64,000 bases of DNA from positions 5,828,001 to 5,892,000 of the forward strand of contig NZ_LT607751.1 of NCBI RefSeq assembly GCF_900090305.1, in the 5' to 3' direction. The notes under the pieces were generated by a model. That model did not search any database, was not told where the DNA came from, and saw only the letters and a program-made list of their open reading frames with translations. The position numbers and the translations under genes are program-made. This document shows, piece after piece, positions 1-8,859 of this stretch; positions within the stretch are counted from its first letter, which is position 1, and each line of letters begins with the position of its first letter. This DNA is from Micromonospora siamensis (lineage in GTDB: Bacteria; Actinomycetota; Actinomycetes; Mycobacteriales; Micromonosporaceae).

Positions 1-1545
1 CGCCATGCCGAGGCCGCCACCGAGGTGCACCTGGAAGCCCTCCACCTGGCTGCCGTCCGGGCCCACCACCAGCTGGCCCTTGAGGCCGATGTCGGCGACC
101 TGGGTGCGGGCGCAGGCGTTCGGGCAGCCGTTCAGGTGGATGGAGATGTCGGCGTCGAAGTCCCGCAGCCGCTCCTCCAGCCGGGCCACCAGCTCCTCGC
201 CGCGCGCCTTGGTCTCGACGATGGCCAGCTTGCAGAACTCGATGCCGGTGCAGGCCATGGTGCCGCGCCGCCAGGCCGACGGCCGGGCCTCCAGGCCGAT
301 CCCGCGCAGCGCCTCGACCAGGGACTCCGTCCGCTCCGGCGGCACGTCGAGCACCAGCAGCTTCTGGTACGGGGTGAGCCGTACCCGGTCGCTGCCGTGC
401 GCCTCGACGGCGTCCGCGAGCCGGGCGAGCTGGCTGCCGGAGACCCGCCCGACCACGGGAGCGGCGCCGACGTAGTTACGGCCGTCGCGCTGCCGGTGCA
501 CGCCGATGTGGTCGATCGGCTTCGCCGGCAGCTCCGGCGCCGGCCCGTCGAGCAGGGTGCGGCCGAGGTACTCCTTCTCCAGCACCTCGCGGAACTTCTC
601 CACCCCCCAGTCGGAGACCAGGAACTTCAGCCGGGCCCGGTTGCGCAGCCGGCGGTAGCCGTAGTCGCGGAAGATGCCGACCACCCCGGCCCACACGTCG
701 GGCACCTCGGCCAGCGGCACCCAGACGCCGAGCCGCTTGGCCAGCATCGGGTTGGTGGAGAGGCCGCCGCCGACCCAGAGGTCGAAGCCGGGGCCGTGCT
801 CCGGGTGGTCCACCCCGAGGAAGGCGATGTCGTTCGCCTCGTACGGGGTGTCGACCAGCCAGGAGATGGTGGTCTTGAACTTGCGGGGCAGGTTCGAGTA
901 CGCCTTGTCGCCGACGTACCGACGGACGATCTCGTCGATCGCCGGGGTGGGGTCCACCAGCTCGTCCGGGGCCACCCCGGCGACCGGGCTGCCCAGCACG
1001 ATGCGCGGGCAGTCGCCGCACGCCTCGGTGGTCTGCAGGCCCACCGACTCCAGCCGGCGCCAGATCTCCGGCATGTCCTCGACCCGGATCCAGTGGTACT
1101 GGATGTTCTGCCGGTCGGTGATGTCGGCGGTGTCCCGGGCGAACTCGCGGGAGATGTCGGCGATCACCCGGAGCTGGGCCAGGGACAGCTGACCGCCGTC
1201 GACCCGCACCCGGAGCATGAAGAACTCGTCCTCCAGCTCGTGCGGCTCCAGCACCGCGGTGCGGCCACCGTCGATCCCCGCCTTGCGCTGCGTGTAGAGC
1301 CCCCACCAGCGGAACCGGCCGCGCAGGTCCTGCGGATCGATGGAGGCGAAACCGCCGTGCGCGTAGATGTTCTCGATCCGGGCCCGTACGTTCAGCGGGT
1401 CGTCGTCCTTCTTGATCCGCTCGTTGGCGTTGAGCGGCTCCCGGTGCCCCAACGCCCACTGTCCCTCCCCGCGCTGGCGGCGGGGCGCCCGCGCGGCGGG
1501 AGCCGTCGGGTCCTGGGCGCGGGCCGGGGTGCTGCTGACCGCCAT
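1..1545 (-). CDS. sirA: ferredoxin-dependent sulfite/nitrite reductase (3' end cut by window edge)
   Basis: Siroheme- and 4Fe-4S-dependent reductase that uses six electrons from ferredoxin to turn sulfite into sulfide for cysteine synthesis in the cytoplasm. 515 codons are present and the frame is still open at base 1, so a few tens of C-terminal residues are missing compared with the family (about 560). The cofactor cysteines are visible as ACTGIEFC near residues 432-438 and NGCPNAC near 473-478. The start is the ATG at 1545, eight bases after a GGAGG Shine-Dalgarno. A cysteine-type leader peptide upstream favours the sulfite (SirA) reading over nitrite reductase, since the two paralogues are hard to separate by sequence alone. 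Family identity is certain; substrate is inferred. Confidence 0.95.
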   Translation of the reverse strand, partial: MAVSSTPARAQDPTAPAARAPRRQRGEGQWALGHREPLNANERIKKDDDPLNVRARIENIYAHGGFASIDPQDLRGRFRWWGLYTQRKAGIDGGRTAVLEPHELEDEFFMLRVRVDGGQLSLAQLRVIADISREFARDTADITDRQNIQYHWIRVEDMPEIWRRLESVGLQTTEACGDCPRIVLGSPVAGVAPDELVDPTPAIDEIVRRYVGDKAYSNLPRKFKTTISWLVDTPYEANDIAFLGVDHPEHGPGFDLWVGGGLSTNPMLAKRLGVWVPLAEVPDVWAGVVGIFRDYGYRRLRNRARLKFLVSDWGVEKFREVLEKEYLGRTLLDGPAPELPAKPIDHIGVHRQRDGRNYVGAAPVVGRVSGSQLARLADAVEAHGSDRVRLTPYQKLLVLDVPPERTESLVEALRGIGLEARPSAWRRGTMACTGIEFCKLAIVETKARGEELVARLEERLRDFDADISIHLNGCPNACARTQVADIGLKGQLVVGPDGSQVEGFQVHLGGGLGMA

Positions 1546-1660
1546 CGCGGCGTCCTCCGTTGTCTGCTGATGCCTCGGTGGGAGCGCGGGCGCGACGGCC
1601 GGCCCCTGAGCCGGGGGCCGAGGACAACGGTGTCTGAACGGCCGGCGCGGAAGCGCGCCC
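1546..1660 (-). promoter_or_regulatory. sirA leader with possible Shine-Dalgarno sequestration
   Basis: Between the leader peptide and sirA the transcript can fold so that the sirA ribosome site is hidden. Bases 1623-1630 are exactly complementary to 1557-1564 (8 bp, overlapping the SD at 1554-1558), and 1620-1625 can alternatively pair with 1552-1557, covering the SD core. Two further GC-rich hairpins lie between: 1601-1606 with 1614-1619, and 1644-1649 with 1654-1659. There is no T-tract, so translational control is more likely than an intrinsic terminator. The pairing is seen; the regulatory role is inferred. Confidence 0.45.
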
Positions 1661-1682
1661 GAGACAGATTGGTCGGGCGTCG

Positions 1683-1778
1683 TCAGTAGGCCGGACAGAT
1701 CGCGCTGCGCACGCGGCCGTAATCGACGTGGCGACGAGCCACGAAGCGGCGGACGACAGCGGCGGTCATGACCGTCAT
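1683..1778 (-). CDS. short leader peptide upstream of sirA (RRHVDY family)
   Basis: A 31-codon ORF encoding a basic peptide that contains RRHVDYGRVRSAICPAY at its C-terminus. Peptides with an RRHVD core and a late Cys are widespread ahead of sulfur and cysteine genes in actinobacteria and are generally annotated as putative leader peptides; their translation is thought to sense cysteine supply. The ATG at 1778 gives 31 aa and the ATG at 1769 gives 28 aa; neither has a clear Shine-Dalgarno, so initiation may be leaderless. It lies 138 bases before sirA on the same strand. The match to the leader family is by eye on the RRHVD motif. Confidence 0.7.
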   Translation of the reverse strand: MTVMTAAVVRRFVARRHVDYGRVRSAICPAY

Positions 1779-1884
1779 GCTGCCACACGGCAGGTGACCC
1801 GGCCAACGATCGCGTGCCCCATCCCACATCACGGGCCTACCCCTGCCTGCGCGCGGCTCTTGACCGGCGGCGCAACGAACACGT

Positions 1885-1932
1885 GAGCGCGATACCTCAG
1901 AGGTATCAAAATGACCCTGAGGTATCACGCTC
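1885..1932. repeat. palindromic intergenic repeat, GATACCT family (copy 1)
   Basis: Inverted repeat with arms GAGCGCGATACCTCAG (1885-1900) and CTGAGGTATCACGCTC (1917-1932), 15 of 16 bases complementary. A second, nested palindrome GATACCTC-A-GAGGTATC lies at 1891-1907. A related copy with perfect 20-bp arms is at 36454-36503. The AT-containing core stands out in this GC-rich DNA. Function is unknown: dispersed REP-like element or binding site. Confidence 0.75.
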
Positions 1933-2037
1933 AACACGAGGTCTGAGCCTGAACCGGCACCAGCCACCGGTAGGGATGCGGGGACGAGGGCGGCGCTTCC
2001 GGCCCGCACGCCGGGCGGCGGGTGCGAGGCTCGGTGC

Positions 2038-3549
2038 GTGGCCGACACGTCCGGGGCAGGCGACAGGTCCGAGGGGTCGGACCGGGGTGCCGCTGTGCAC
2101 GGACCCGGTAACCGGGTACGGGCCGTGGGGCGAGCCGTGCCGGTGTGGGGGTGGCCCGCCGGCATCACGCTGCTGACCAACCTGATCGGAATCGGGCAGG
2201 CGCAGCCGTGGCGGGACGAGTTGGCCACCTGGAGCGCGGCCACCCGACCGGTCGGGGACCTGGTCCGGATGGCCGGCACGATCGACGCGGTCACCGCCCC
2301 GTACTACCTGCTCATGCACGGTTGGCTGGCGGGCGCCGGGAACTCGCCGACGGCACTACGGCTGCCGTCGGCACTCGCCGTTGCCGGTGCCGCCGGGCTG
2401 ACCGCCGCGCTCGGGGACCGGCTGTTCGGCCCCCGAGCCGGGCTGCTGGCCGGCCTGCTGTTCGCGGCGCTCCCGGGCACCTCCCGGTACGGCCAGGAGG
2501 CCCGGCCGTACGCCCTGGCCGCGCTCCTCGCCGTGCTCGCCACGCTGCAGCTGGTCGCGGCGCTGTACCGGCCGGCACCGAGCCGATGGGCCGCGTACGC
2601 CGCTACGGTCGCCGCGCTGGGACTGACCCACCTGCTCGCTCTCGGCCTGCTCGCCGGCCACGGCGTCGCGGTGCTCGTCGCCCGACGCCAGCCGACGACT
2701 GCCACCTGGCGACGAGAGGCGGTGCGCTGGCTGCTCACCCTGCTGCCCGCCGCGGCCCTGGTCACCCCGCTGGCGCTGCTGGCCCGTACGCAGCACTCGC
2801 GGCAGTTGGACTGGGTCGACCGGGCCCGGCTCGCCGACCTGGCCGCGCTGCCCGGTGGGCTGACCCAGAGCGGTGTGGTCGGTGGGCTGCTGGTCGGGTT
2901 GGCCGCGCTCGGCGCCGCCCGGGGCGGCCGGCGGGCGGTGCTGCCGGCGGCCTGCCTGCTGGCGCCGGTGCTGCTGCTCTTCGTCGCGGGGCGGTACGTG
3001 CCGCTCTGGGTGCCCCGTTACCTCGCTCTCACGGTGCCGTTCGCCTGCCTGCTGGCCGGGGCGGCGCTGGCCGGCGTACGCCTGCCGGCCGGGCTGGCGG
3101 TGGTGGCCCTGGCCGGGCTGCTCGGCCTGCCCGACCAGGCCGGGATCCGGCGCACCCACGACTGGCCGCGTACCGCCCAGGTGGACTACCGGGGGGCAGC
3201 CCGGATCATCGAGAACGGTCAGCAGGCCAGTGATGGTGTGGTCTGGTCGCCCCGGGACGGGCCGTTGCTGCTGGACGTCGGCACGGCGTACCACCTGGGG
3301 TCGCGGCGGCCCCGCGACGTGCTGGTGGTCCGCGACCAGCGGCAGCGCGCGGACCTCTGGGCCGACGAGTGCGACCAGCCGGCCGGGTGCCTGGCCGGCG
3401 TGGAGCGGGTGTGGCTGGTGGTCGCCGGGCGGCACGACGACCCGCCGGCCGCCGTTCCGGGGGCGAAGGGCGCGGCGCTGCGCGACGGCTACGCCGTGCG
3501 CCAGGTGTGGCACCGGCCCGGCCTGACGATCGCCCTGCTCAGCCGCTGA
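2038..3549 (+). CDS. GT-C fold membrane glycosyltransferase (GT39/PMT-like)
   Basis: A 503-residue polytopic membrane protein of the GT-C superfamily, which transfers sugars from polyprenyl-phosphate donors on the outer face of the membrane. After a hydrophilic N-terminus the first membrane segment leads into PWRDE (57-61), whose acidic pair is the position of the catalytic Asp/Glu in this superfamily, and a second conserved patch YGQEARPYAL (151-160). About ten hydrophobic segments follow, then a soluble C-terminal domain from about residue 370. The start is the GTG at 2038; no strong Shine-Dalgarno is visible, so a start further in is possible. Monocistronic, convergent with pdtaS. Acceptor and sugar cannot be told from sequence. 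Confidence 0.75.
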   Translation: MADTSGAGDRSEGSDRGAAVHGPGNRVRAVGRAVPVWGWPAGITLLTNLIGIGQAQPWRDELATWSAATRPVGDLVRMAGTIDAVTAPYYLLMHGWLAGAGNSPTALRLPSALAVAGAAGLTAALGDRLFGPRAGLLAGLLFAALPGTSRYGQEARPYALAALLAVLATLQLVAALYRPAPSRWAAYAATVAALGLTHLLALGLLAGHGVAVLVARRQPTTATWRREAVRWLLTLLPAAALVTPLALLARTQHSRQLDWVDRARLADLAALPGGLTQSGVVGGLLVGLAALGAARGGRRAVLPAACLLAPVLLLFVAGRYVPLWVPRYLALTVPFACLLAGAALAGVRLPAGLAVVALAGLLGLPDQAGIRRTHDWPRTAQVDYRGAARIIENGQQASDGVVWSPRDGPLLLDVGTAYHLGSRRPRDVLVVRDQRQRADLWADECDQPAGCLAGVERVWLVVAGRHDDPPAAVPGAKGAALRDGYAVRQVWHRPGLTIALLSR

Positions 3550-3570
3550 AGCCGGGGCCGCCGGGCGGGG

Positions 3571-5118
3571 TCAGCCGGCGAGCCGGTCGGCGGTGCCGCG
3601 GGAGAGCGGGACGACCAGCACCGCCTCGGTGCCGCCCTCGGCCCCGTTGCGCAGCTCGATGGTGCCGCGCAGCTCGCCGGTGACCAGCGCCCGGACGATC
3701 TGCAACCCGAGCCGGCCGCCGCGCTCGGCGTCGAACTCGGCCGGCAGGCCCCGGCCGTTGTCGGCCACCGACACGTGCAGCTGCTTGCGGAACCGGTGCG
3801 CGGTGACCACCACCTCGGGCCGGCCGGCCGGATCGACCGGTGCCGGCCCCTCCTCGCCGGGGGCCGGGAAGCCGTGCTCGACCGCGTTGAGCAGCAGCTC
3901 GTTGAGGACCATCACCAGCGAGGTGGCGATCTCGGCGGGCAGCACCCCGAAGGTCCCCTTCCGGCGCATGCCGACGGAGACCTCGGTGGCCGCCACCTCG
4001 GTCGCGGCGCTGGCCACCCGGTCGACGATGCCGTCGAACTCGACCGCCTCGTCGCTGGACATGGAGAGGGTCTCGTGCACCAGCGCGATCGAGGCGACCC
4101 GGCGGACCGACTCCTCCAGGGCGACCCGGGCCTCCGGCATGGAGACCCGGCGGGCCTGGAGCCGGAGCAGCGCCGCCACGGTCTGCAGGTTGTTCTTCAC
4201 CCGGTGGTGGATCTCCCGGATGGTGGCGTCCTTGGTGATCAGGGCCCGGTCCCGGCGGCGTACCTCGGTGATGTCGCGGACCAGCACCAGCGCGCCAATC
4301 GGCACGCCGGCCGGCATCAACGGCAGCGACCGGGTCAGCATGGTGGCGCCACGGGCGTCGATCTCCCGGCGGGGCGGCGCCTCGCCGCGCAGCGCGGCGA
4401 GCACCCCGTTGGCCGCGTCGGTGCCCTCCAGCGGGTCGCTGGCCAGCCGCCGGTGCAGCTTGGCCAGGTCCTCCCCCACCAGATGGGAGGCGTATCCCAG
4501 CCGCCGGTACGCGGACTGCGCGTTCGGGCTGGCGTAGGTGACCTTGCCGCCCGCGTCCAGCCGAACCAGCCCGTCGCCGACCCGGGGCGCCGAGGTGGTC
4601 TCCCCCGGGTGCCGGGGCGGCGGGAAGGTGCCGTCGGCGATCATCTGCGCCAGGTCGTCGGCGGTGGTCAGGTAGTTCAGCTCCAGCTGGCTGGGCGTAC
4701 GGGCGGTGGAGAGGTTGGTGTCCCGGCCGACCACCGCGATCACCTCGCCGGCCTCCCCCTCGGCGGTCCGCAGCCGCACCGGGATCGCCTCGTGCCGGGC
4801 CGGCACGTCGCCGTACCAGACCGGGTCGCCCTCCCGCCAGATCCGGCCCTGCCGGTGGGCGACCTCCAGGTGCGCCACCTCGGGGCCGCCGACGATCCGG
4901 CCGACCTGGTCGTCGAGGTACGCGGTCGGCGCGGTGGTGGGCCGCACCTGGGCGACGCAGAGATAGGTGCCCTCGCCGTCGACCGGCACCCAGAGCAGCA
5001 GGTCGGCGAAGGAGAGGTCGGACAGCAGCTGCCAGTCCCCCGCGAGCCGGTGCAGGTGGTCGACGTCGGAGGGCCGGAGCTGGGTGTGCTCCTCGGCGAG
5101 GTCGCGCAGCGTGGACAC
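3571..5118 (-). CDS. pdtaS: two-component sensor kinase PdtaS
   Basis: Cytosolic sensor histidine kinase of the HisKA_2/HWE-like type; in mycobacteria PdtaS phosphorylates the RNA-binding ANTAR regulator PdtaR. The N-terminus STLRDLAEEHT...DHLHRLAG...WQLLSDLSFADLLLWV closely follows mycobacterial PdtaS, which fixes the start at the GTG at 5118 (515 aa) although the frame stays open far upstream. Domains: GAF about 1-140, PAS about 170-280, dimerisation/phospho-acceptor region with IREIHHRVKNNLQ near residue 304, and HATPase with NELLLNAVEHG and DNGRGLP. No response regulator lies beside it, as expected because pdtaR is encoded elsewhere. Family assignment is firm. Confidence 0.92.
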   Translation of the reverse strand: MSTLRDLAEEHTQLRPSDVDHLHRLAGDWQLLSDLSFADLLLWVPVDGEGTYLCVAQVRPTTAPTAYLDDQVGRIVGGPEVAHLEVAHRQGRIWREGDPVWYGDVPARHEAIPVRLRTAEGEAGEVIAVVGRDTNLSTARTPSQLELNYLTTADDLAQMIADGTFPPPRHPGETTSAPRVGDGLVRLDAGGKVTYASPNAQSAYRRLGYASHLVGEDLAKLHRRLASDPLEGTDAANGVLAALRGEAPPRREIDARGATMLTRSLPLMPAGVPIGALVLVRDITEVRRRDRALITKDATIREIHHRVKNNLQTVAALLRLQARRVSMPEARVALEESVRRVASIALVHETLSMSSDEAVEFDGIVDRVASAATEVAATEVSVGMRRKGTFGVLPAEIATSLVMVLNELLLNAVEHGFPAPGEEGPAPVDPAGRPEVVVTAHRFRKQLHVSVADNGRGLPAEFDAERGGRLGLQIVRALVTGELRGTIELRNGAEGGTEAVLVVPLSRGTADRLAG

Positions 5119-5253
5119 GCCCACCAGCGTGCCACGACGGGCCCGCCGGCGCGCCGGCGGCCGGGCCGGACGGCCGGGGCGTGGATCACGGACCGGCCGG
5201 CGATCCCCTAGGCTTGCCCGGCCCAGGAAAGCACCGGCGGAGGAAAGGTCGAC

Positions 5254-7086
5254 GTGTCCGAGGGAAGGGACGAACCCGCGCTCACCGCGGCGGAGGAACT
5301 GGCCCTGGCCCGGGCGGCCCTGGAGACCGGTGACCTGACGCACGCCGCGGACCACGTGGCCGGGGCGCTGCTGCGGGCGCCCACGCTGCCGGAGGCGCAC
5401 GAGACGCTGGCCCGGTTGGCCGCCGCCGCCGGCCCGGACGCGCTCGACCTGTTCCCGCTCGGCCGGCACGCCTTCGTCGGGACCGTCGTGGCCCGGGCCC
5501 ACCTGCTCGCCGCCGCCGGCCGGCCGGCCGACGGGCTGGACCTGCTCGCCGCGGCCACCGCGCACGCCCCCCGCTCGGACTGGGCCGGGGTGCCCTGGGT
5601 GGTCGCGCCGGAGCTGGCCGCCCGGCTCGACCCGGACCGGATCGCCCGGCTGCTGATGCAGGTCTGCGCGGCGGTTCCGGACCCGGTGCCCCGGGCCGGC
5701 CGGTCGGCGCTGCGGCCGTACCTCACCCTGGCCGGGAACGCGGTCGCCGCGCATCCCGGCCACGGCCTGCTGCTGGGCGCGGCGTCCGCGCTGGCCCGGC
5801 GGGTCGGCGAGGTCACCCTCGCCGTCACCTGGGCCTCCCGGGGCGTACGCGCACAGCCGTCGAAGCTCGGCGAGGTGTGGCTCGGGTACGCGTACCGCAG
5901 CGCCGGCCGGATCCGCGAGGCGCTCGCCGCGCTGGGCCGGGCGGTCGAGCACGACCCCGACGACCTGGCCGTGTACGCCGACATCGCGGGGACGCTGGCC
6001 GACAACGGCCGGCTCGACGAGGCGCTGGAGTGGATCGACCGGGCGCTGGCCCGGGACCCGACCTTCGACTGCGCCGTGCACACCGCGTACCGGCTGCGGT
6101 TCCAGCGCGACGGGGACGTGGCGCACCTGGTGGCGCTGGCCGACTTCGTCCGCGACCACCCCGACGACAGCCACGAGCACGGTGACCTGGCCGAGTGCTG
6201 CCGGGGCCGGCCCTGGCTCGGTCAGGTCACCCCGGCCGGCGGGACGATGGTCGACGTGCTGCGGCAGAGCCTGGCCGCCGACGGCACCCTCACCGCCGCC
6301 GTACGCCTCGACGGGCTGGAGCCGCCGAGCGCGATGCGTACCGCGGCGGCGGCGGTGCCCGGGCTGCGGGTCGAGGTCGCCGAGGTGGCGGACCCGGACC
6401 CGCGGGAACCCCGCCGGGCCAGCACCTGCCAGCTCTGGCGGTACGACGGCACCACCGCGGCGCCCGCGCTGCCCGCCCCGTCGACGGCGGCCGCCGACCG
6501 GCTGCGCCAGCTCGCCCAGCCCGCCTGGCCGCACCCGCCGGCCGCGTACGACGCCGCGGTCGGCCTGGCCACCCTGGAGCTGGCCGACCTGCTGGGCCTG
6601 CTGGTGCACCCGCCCGAGGCGCCGGCCACCGCGCTGGGTCGGGTGCTGGGCGACCAGGACCCGTCGCTCTGGGTGCGCTGCGCCCAGGTGTGGGCCTGCC
6701 TCGGCCTGCTGCACCACCGCACCGACGAGCCGTGGACGGACTCCACCCGGCGCCGGGTGCTGCTGGAACTGGTCTGGGGGGTGGAGGACTGGACCACCGA
6801 GGCGGCACTGTTCGCCCTGGTCACCGCCGCCTGGGTGGACCCGGCGGTACGCCCCGAGGTGGCCTCGGTGGTGGCCGAACGGCTCGCTGACGTGGCGGCG
6901 GTGTCCCGGGACCGGCCGGTCCCCATCGCCACCTCCCTGGCCCACCTGGCGCTGGCCACTCCGGCGCTGGACCCGGCGACGAAGGCGCTGGCCGGTGAGC
7001 TGATCGCCGACGCGGCCGGTTCGACCGGCCCGGGTGCGCTGGCCCGGCTCTGGCTGCGCCTGACCGCCCTCTTCCGCCGCCGCTGA
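5254..7086 (+). CDS. tetratricopeptide-repeat protein, function unknown
   Basis: A 610-residue soluble, Ala/Leu/Arg-rich helical protein. TPR-like units are clearest around residues 205-290 (for example WLGYAYRSAGRIREALAALGRAVEHDP, split over two helices, then a second unit ending in ALARDP). TPR proteins act as protein-binding scaffolds. The start GTG at 5254 follows GGAGGAAAGG at a good distance. No catalytic motif, signal peptide or membrane segment is apparent. It is divergent from pdtaS (135 bp apart) and convergent with the MFS gene, so the neighbourhood gives no specific role. Confidence 0.8.
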   Translation: MSEGRDEPALTAAEELALARAALETGDLTHAADHVAGALLRAPTLPEAHETLARLAAAAGPDALDLFPLGRHAFVGTVVARAHLLAAAGRPADGLDLLAAATAHAPRSDWAGVPWVVAPELAARLDPDRIARLLMQVCAAVPDPVPRAGRSALRPYLTLAGNAVAAHPGHGLLLGAASALARRVGEVTLAVTWASRGVRAQPSKLGEVWLGYAYRSAGRIREALAALGRAVEHDPDDLAVYADIAGTLADNGRLDEALEWIDRALARDPTFDCAVHTAYRLRFQRDGDVAHLVALADFVRDHPDDSHEHGDLAECCRGRPWLGQVTPAGGTMVDVLRQSLAADGTLTAAVRLDGLEPPSAMRTAAAAVPGLRVEVAEVADPDPREPRRASTCQLWRYDGTTAAPALPAPSTAAADRLRQLAQPAWPHPPAAYDAAVGLATLELADLLGLLVHPPEAPATALGRVLGDQDPSLWVRCAQVWACLGLLHHRTDEPWTDSTRRRVLLELVWGVEDWTTEAALFALVTAAWVDPAVRPEVASVVAERLADVAAVSRDRPVPIATSLAHLALATPALDPATKALAGELIADAAGSTGPGALARLWLRLTALFRRR

Positions 7087-7094
7087 CCGGCCGC

Positions 7095-7141
7095 GCCGCA
7101 GGGCGCCCCCTCACCTCACGGCAAAGGGGGCGACCTGCGGC
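7095..7141. terminator. bidirectional hairpin between TPR gene and MFS gene
   Basis: GC-rich stem with arms at 7095-7111 and 7125-7141 (16 of 17 pairs) around a 13-base loop, placed between two convergent genes. Confidence 0.6.
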
Positions 7142-7160
7142 GTGTCGTCGAGCGTCGGCG

Positions 7161-8747
7161 TCAGACGCCGGCCTTGCCGAGAGCGACCTCGGCCTGCTCC
7201 TCGCCGCTGGCGTCCGGCGCGGGGGTGTCGTTGCTGGACCGCAGCGGCACCTCCTTGATGAACCAGGCGAGCAGCGGCACCAGGACGGTGAAGAGCACCG
7301 CCCAGAGGAACACGTGCGAGATGGCGTCGGAGAGGCCGCCGAGGACCAGTTCCCGGGTCTGCGCCGGCAGGGCCTTCAGCTTCTCCAGGTCCATCCGGCC
7401 GCCCTCGCCGCCGCCCCCGCTGAACGCGGTGCCGGCCGGGGAGTCGGCCAGCCGGTTGGCGAAGATGGCGCCGAACAGCGAGATGCCGAACGAGCCGCCG
7501 ATGGAGCGGAAGAAGGTGGCCCCGCCGCTGGCCGCGCCGAGGTCCTTCTGTTCGACGCTGTTCTGCGCGATCAGCATCGAGGTCTGCATCAGGAAGCCCA
7601 TGCCGGCGCCGAGCACCACCATGTAGAGCGAGGACATCGTCTTGCTGGTGTCCACGTCGAGCCGGCTGAGCAGGAACATGCCGACAGTCATCACGACGCC
7701 GCCGACGATCGGGAAGATCCGGTAGCGGCCGGTGGTGGTGATCGCCCGGCCGACGACCAGCGACACGACGAGCATGCCGAACATCAGCGGCAGCAGCAGC
7801 AGGCCGCTGTTGGTGGCCGAGGCGCCCTGCACGGTCTGCTGGTAGAGCGGCAGGAAGTTCATCGCGCCGAACATCGCGAAACCGAGCAGGAAGCCGATCA
7901 CCGAGATCAGGGCGAAGTTCCGGTTGGCGAAGAGGCCGAGCGGCAGGATCGGCTCTGGCACCCGGCGCTCGACGAGGCCGAAGACGACCAGGGCGACCAC
8001 GGCGAGGGCCGCGAGGCCGAGGATCTGCGGCGAGATCCAGTCGTACTCGGTGCCGCCCCAGGTGGTGACCAGCACGATCGCGGTGATGCCGACCGACAGC
8101 AGCGCGGCGCCCAGCCAGTCGATCTTGTGCTCGGTGCGGTACTTCGGCAGGTGCATGGTGGTCGCGAGCACCAGCAGGGCGACGCCGCCGAGCGGCAGGT
8201 TGACGTAGAACGCCCACCGCCACGACAGGTTGTCGGTGATGAAGCCACCGACCAGCGGGCCGGCGACCATGGCGATGGCCATGATGCCGGCGAACATGCC
8301 CTGGTAGCGGCCCCGCTCCCGGGGCGGCACGAGGTCACCGATGATCGCCATCACGCCGACCATCAGGCCGCCGGCGCCGAGACCCTGGACGGCCCGGAAC
8401 ACGATCAGCTCGATCAGGCCGTTGTCGACGCCGCCGAGCATCGCCGAGCCGGACATGCCGCAGAGCGCGGAGCCGACCAGGAAGACGACGACCGAGGTGA
8501 GGAAGACGCTCTTGCGGCCGTACAGGTCACCGAGCTTGCCCCAGATCGGGGTGGAGACGGTGGTGCCGAGGACGTACGCGGTGACGATCCAGGTGAAGTG
8601 GTTCGCCCCGCCGAACTCGAAGGCGATCCTCGGCAGCGCCGTGCTGACGATCATGTTGTCGAGCATCGCGAGCATCATCGCGATCATCAGACCGAACAGC
8701 ACGACCCGCACGTTGGGTCTCGCCGCCGGCTGAGCTGACTGAGTCAT
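7161..8747 (-). CDS. MFS drug exporter, DHA2 (EmrB/QacA) family
   Basis: A 528-residue proton-driven exporter with about 14 membrane segments, typical of the DHA2 drug:H+ antiporters. The first segment carries LAMLDNMIVSTALP, a family signature, followed by WIVTAYVLGTTVSTPIWGKL in segment 2 and the loop motif GKLGDLYGRK (motif A). The C-terminal tail is hydrophilic and acidic. ATG at 8747 has GGGGAG seven bases upstream. The gene is divergent from a TetR regulator with paired operator-like boxes between, the standard design of a drug-inducible efflux pump. Substrates cannot be predicted. Confidence 0.92.
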   Translation of the reverse strand: MTQSAQPAARPNVRVVLFGLMIAMMLAMLDNMIVSTALPRIAFEFGGANHFTWIVTAYVLGTTVSTPIWGKLGDLYGRKSVFLTSVVVFLVGSALCGMSGSAMLGGVDNGLIELIVFRAVQGLGAGGLMVGVMAIIGDLVPPRERGRYQGMFAGIMAIAMVAGPLVGGFITDNLSWRWAFYVNLPLGGVALLVLATTMHLPKYRTEHKIDWLGAALLSVGITAIVLVTTWGGTEYDWISPQILGLAALAVVALVVFGLVERRVPEPILPLGLFANRNFALISVIGFLLGFAMFGAMNFLPLYQQTVQGASATNSGLLLLPLMFGMLVVSLVVGRAITTTGRYRIFPIVGGVVMTVGMFLLSRLDVDTSKTMSSLYMVVLGAGMGFLMQTSMLIAQNSVEQKDLGAASGGATFFRSIGGSFGISLFGAIFANRLADSPAGTAFSGGGGEGGRMDLEKLKALPAQTRELVLGGLSDAISHVFLWAVLFTVLVPLLAWFIKEVPLRSSNDTPAPDASGEEQAEVALGKAGV

Positions 8748-8775
8748 GGGTAAGCTCCCCCCGAGATGTGATGCA

Positions 8776-8819
8776 CTTACTTGCCGCCCGGCTAGTCACC
8801 TTACTAGCCGCACGGTAAG
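8776..8819. promoter_or_regulatory. two direct operator-like boxes between MFS and TetR genes
   Basis: Two 20-bp boxes in the same orientation, CTTACTTGCCGCCCGGCTAG (8776-8795) and CTTACTAGCCGCACGGTAAG (8800-8819), match at 16 of 20 positions and are spaced 24 bp start to start. The second has a CTTAC...GTAAG dyad. They sit in the 112-bp divergent promoter region and are the best candidates for TetR binding. Confidence 0.6.
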
Positions 8820-8859
8820 TTGGGAAACGACGGACCGTCAAGCGAATTGGGTGGTGTGG

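Noticed and set aside
3571..6945. Very long frame (1124 codons) continuing upstream of pdtaS
   Set aside because: The part above 5118 runs antisense to the TPR gene, has Gly/Arg/Gln-rich shadow composition and no homology; mycobacterial PdtaS begins at STLRDL.
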